From Bradyrhizobium cytisi (lineage in GTDB: Bacteria > Pseudomonadota > Alphaproteobacteria > Rhizobiales > Xanthobacteraceae), in contig NZ_VSSR01000078.1 of NCBI RefSeq assembly GCF_008123515.1, forward strand, positions 1 through 64,000: DNA of 64,000 nucleotides, written 5' to 3'. Each line of letters starts with the position of its first letter. Positions within the stretch are counted from its first letter, which is position 1. Below, piece by piece: positions 62,399 through 64,000 of the stretch. Below the pieces are notes generated by a model. That model was not told the origin of the DNA. It did no database searches and saw nothing but the letters and a program-made list of their open reading frames with translations. A program made the translations under genes and the position numbers.

Positions 62399-63328
62399 AT
62401 GAACATCTCCGAATATATCAAGCCTGCGGGAACCGTGGCGTTTATCCTTGCGCTCGGCGTCGGCTATTACTGGTTCGAGCATCGGCATCGCCCCGAGGCG
62501 AAGGAGACGCCGGGCGAGGCGCTCGTCATCGTGACGAAGTCGACCAATGCCTGCTTCTCCGATCTGGTACGCGTCACCGGCTTCTTCGTGCCGAGGCGCG
62601 AGGCCGTGGTCATGGCCGACCAGGAAGGATCGAAGGTCACCGACCTCTTCGTCACTGAAGGCGCTGTCGTCACCGACAACCAGGAGCTGGCACGCCTGAC
62701 AGCGCCGCCGCAGATCCCGGGCCAGCCGCAAAGGCCGGGCCCGCAGGGTCCGATCTCGCTGAAGGCGCCCGCGCCGGGTCTCATCACGGAAGTGCGGACC
62801 ATTGTCGGCGCGCCGGCCTCGCCTCAGGCGGGACCGATGTTCCGCATCGCCGTGAACAACGAGATCGAGCTGGATGCACAGGTTCCGGCCGTGCACATGC
62901 CAAAACTCAGCCCCGGTGCGACGGTGCGGATCAGCCGGGACGACGCCGCCGATCTGATCGGCCGGGTCCGGCTGGTTGCTCCCGAGATCGACCGCGCCAC
63001 GCAGCTCGGCCGCGTCCGCATCAGCGTCACCAACAATCCGTCGCTGAAGGTCGGCGTGTTTGCCCGTGCCTCGATCGACGCCAAGCGAAGCTGCGGCGTC
63101 GCGGTTCCCAAGACGGCGATCGACCATCTCACCGTGCAGGTGGTCAAAGGCAACACCATCGAGACACGCCGGGTGCGCGTCGGGCTAACATCCGACAGCC
63201 AAACCGAAATCCTTGAAGGGGTCGACGTCGGCGAAATCGTCGTGGCCGATGCCGGCTCTTCGCTCCATGACGGCGACCAGATCAAGACCATGTTCGCCGA
63301 TGAACTCGATCGCACGCGGGTACGCTGA
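62399..63328 (+). CDS. RND efflux periplasmic adaptor
   Basis: A 309-residue adaptor. A hydrophobic N-terminal helix (GTVAFILALGVGYYWF, about 11-26), lipoyl-like halves around VTDLFVTEGAVVTDNQELARL and KAPAPGLITEVRTIVGAPASPQ, then barrel and membrane-proximal domains (VPKTAIDHLTVQVVKGNTIETRRVRVGL). The coiled-coil is almost absent, replaced by a short proline-rich stretch, so it is shorter than AcrA. The next pump gene starts inside its stop codon (TGATG). Confidence 0.85.
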   Translation: MNISEYIKPAGTVAFILALGVGYYWFEHRHRPEAKETPGEALVIVTKSTNACFSDLVRVTGFFVPRREAVVMADQEGSKVTDLFVTEGAVVTDNQELARLTAPPQIPGQPQRPGPQGPISLKAPAPGLITEVRTIVGAPASPQAGPMFRIAVNNEIELDAQVPAVHMPKLSPGATVRISRDDAADLIGRVRLVAPEIDRATQLGRVRISVTNNPSLKVGVFARASIDAKRSCGVAVPKTAIDHLTVQVVKGNTIETRRVRVGLTSDSQTEILEGVDVGEIVVADAGSSLHDGDQIKTMFADELDRTRVR

Positions 63329-64000
63329 TGGCTCTCAATATCTCGGCATGGTCGATCCGCAATCCGCTGCCGTCGGTGGTCTTCTCGATCATCCTGCTGA
63401 TCCTCGGCTGGACGTCCTTCACCAAGCTCGCGATCACGCGACTGCCCTCTGCCGACATTCCCGTGATCTCGGTCGCGGTGGCGCAGTTCGGCGCCGCGCC
63501 CGCGGAGCTCGAATCCCAGGTCACCAAGACGGTTGAAGACGCCGTCTCCGGCGTCGAGGGCGTGCGGCACATCACCTCCTCGATCACCGACGGCGTGTCG
63601 GTCACCACCATCCAGTTCGCGCTTGAGACCAATACCGACCGCGCACTCAATGACGTCAAGGACGCGGTGACGCGCGTGCGCTCGAACCTGCCGCAGAACG
63701 TCACCGAGCCGCTGATCCAGCGCGTCGACGTGATCGGCCTGCCGATCGTCACCTATGCCGCGATCTCGCCCGGCAAGACGCCCGAGCAGCTCTCCTATTT
63801 CGTCGACGACGTGGTCAAGCGCGCGCTACAAGGCGTGCGCGGCGTCGCCCAGGTCGAGCGCATCGGCGGCGTCGAGCGCGAGATCCTGGTCTCGCTCGAT
63901 CCCGATCGCCTGCAGGCGATGGGGCTGACCGCCGTCAATGTCAGCCAGAGCCTGCGCGGTACCAATGTCGACGTCGCCGGCGGCCGCGCCGAAATCGGCA
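63328..64000 (+). CDS. RND efflux pump, 5' part (cut by window end)
   Basis: The first 224 residues of an AcrB/MdtB-type pump. TM1 is IRNPLPSVVFSIILLILGWTSF, followed by the porter domain with ITRLPSADIPVISVAVAQFGAAPAELESQVTKTVEDAVSGVEGVRHITS. The rest lies beyond the window. The ATG overlaps the adaptor stop by one base. Confidence 0.9.
   Translation, partial: MALNISAWSIRNPLPSVVFSIILLILGWTSFTKLAITRLPSADIPVISVAVAQFGAAPAELESQVTKTVEDAVSGVEGVRHITSSITDGVSVTTIQFALETNTDRALNDVKDAVTRVRSNLPQNVTEPLIQRVDVIGLPIVTYAAISPGKTPEQLSYFVDDVVKRALQGVRGVAQVERIGGVEREILVSLDPDRLQAMGLTAVNVSQSLRGTNVDVAGGRAEIG

Overview
The window looks like chromosome of Bradyrhizobium or a close relative in the Nitrobacteraceae. It is GC-rich and densely coded, with a mix typical of soil alphaproteobacteria: ACC deaminase with a divergent Lrp-type regulator, a form II CoxL-type molybdenum hydroxylase in coxS-L-M order, trehalose synthesis genes behind EcfG-type stress promoters, a homogentisate pathway, and many palindromic intergenic repeats. 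No nod, nif, rRNA or CRISPR feature was seen. One intact tRNA gene (tRNA-Ser, anticodon GGA) is present.

Layout. 0-11 kb is housekeeping and metabolism: a carboxymuconolactone decarboxylase family protein, a PLP cysteine synthase/desulfhydrase homologue, the acdR-like/acdS divergon, recQ, a polysaccharide deacetylase, a metY-metA operon with a structured leader, and an amidase with a lysine-rich tail. 11-18 kb is accessory: a uracil-DNA-glycosylase-fold gene overlapping an amidohydrolase, a papain-like cysteine peptidase homologue with a Lys-Pro-Pro linker, and three glycosyltransferase-like genes. 18-24 kb holds an MFS/LysR divergon and a 1209-residue AIDA-repeat plus RTX-like surface protein. 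24-30.4 kb is an RND efflux operon between two TetR genes, with four copies of a 21-bp operator before the divergent TetR.

30.4-35.4 kb is a decayed, island-like region ending at the 3' side of the tRNA-Ser gene. It holds remnants of an alpha/beta hydrolase and a ketosynthase, a methyltransferase, a truncated serine recombinase, a DUF3085-like protein, a SIR2-domain protein and a degenerate tRNA-Met-like sequence. The SIR2/DUF3085 pair is the best candidate here for an uncharacterised (perhaps anti-phage) system.

35.6-45 kb is a stress and signalling block: otsA, otsB, an MFS permease, a DUF3175 protein and two tandem chemoreceptors whose signalling halves are nearly identical in DNA. Three EcfG-like promoters tie otsA, the MFS-otsB operon and the DUF3175 gene to the general stress response. 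45-50 kb is coxSLM and an alpha-methylacyl-CoA racemase family gene. 50-59.6 kb is homogentisate catabolism: HPPD with a divergent Lrp regulator, then a five-gene operon (FAD monooxygenase, DUF2783, MBL-fold protein, hmgA, fahA) opposed to a MarR regulator, and a lactonase-like MBL enzyme. 59.9-64 kb carries a pseudo-caspase/TPR envelope protein, an OmpA-family protein and the start of another RND pump, cut by the window edge.
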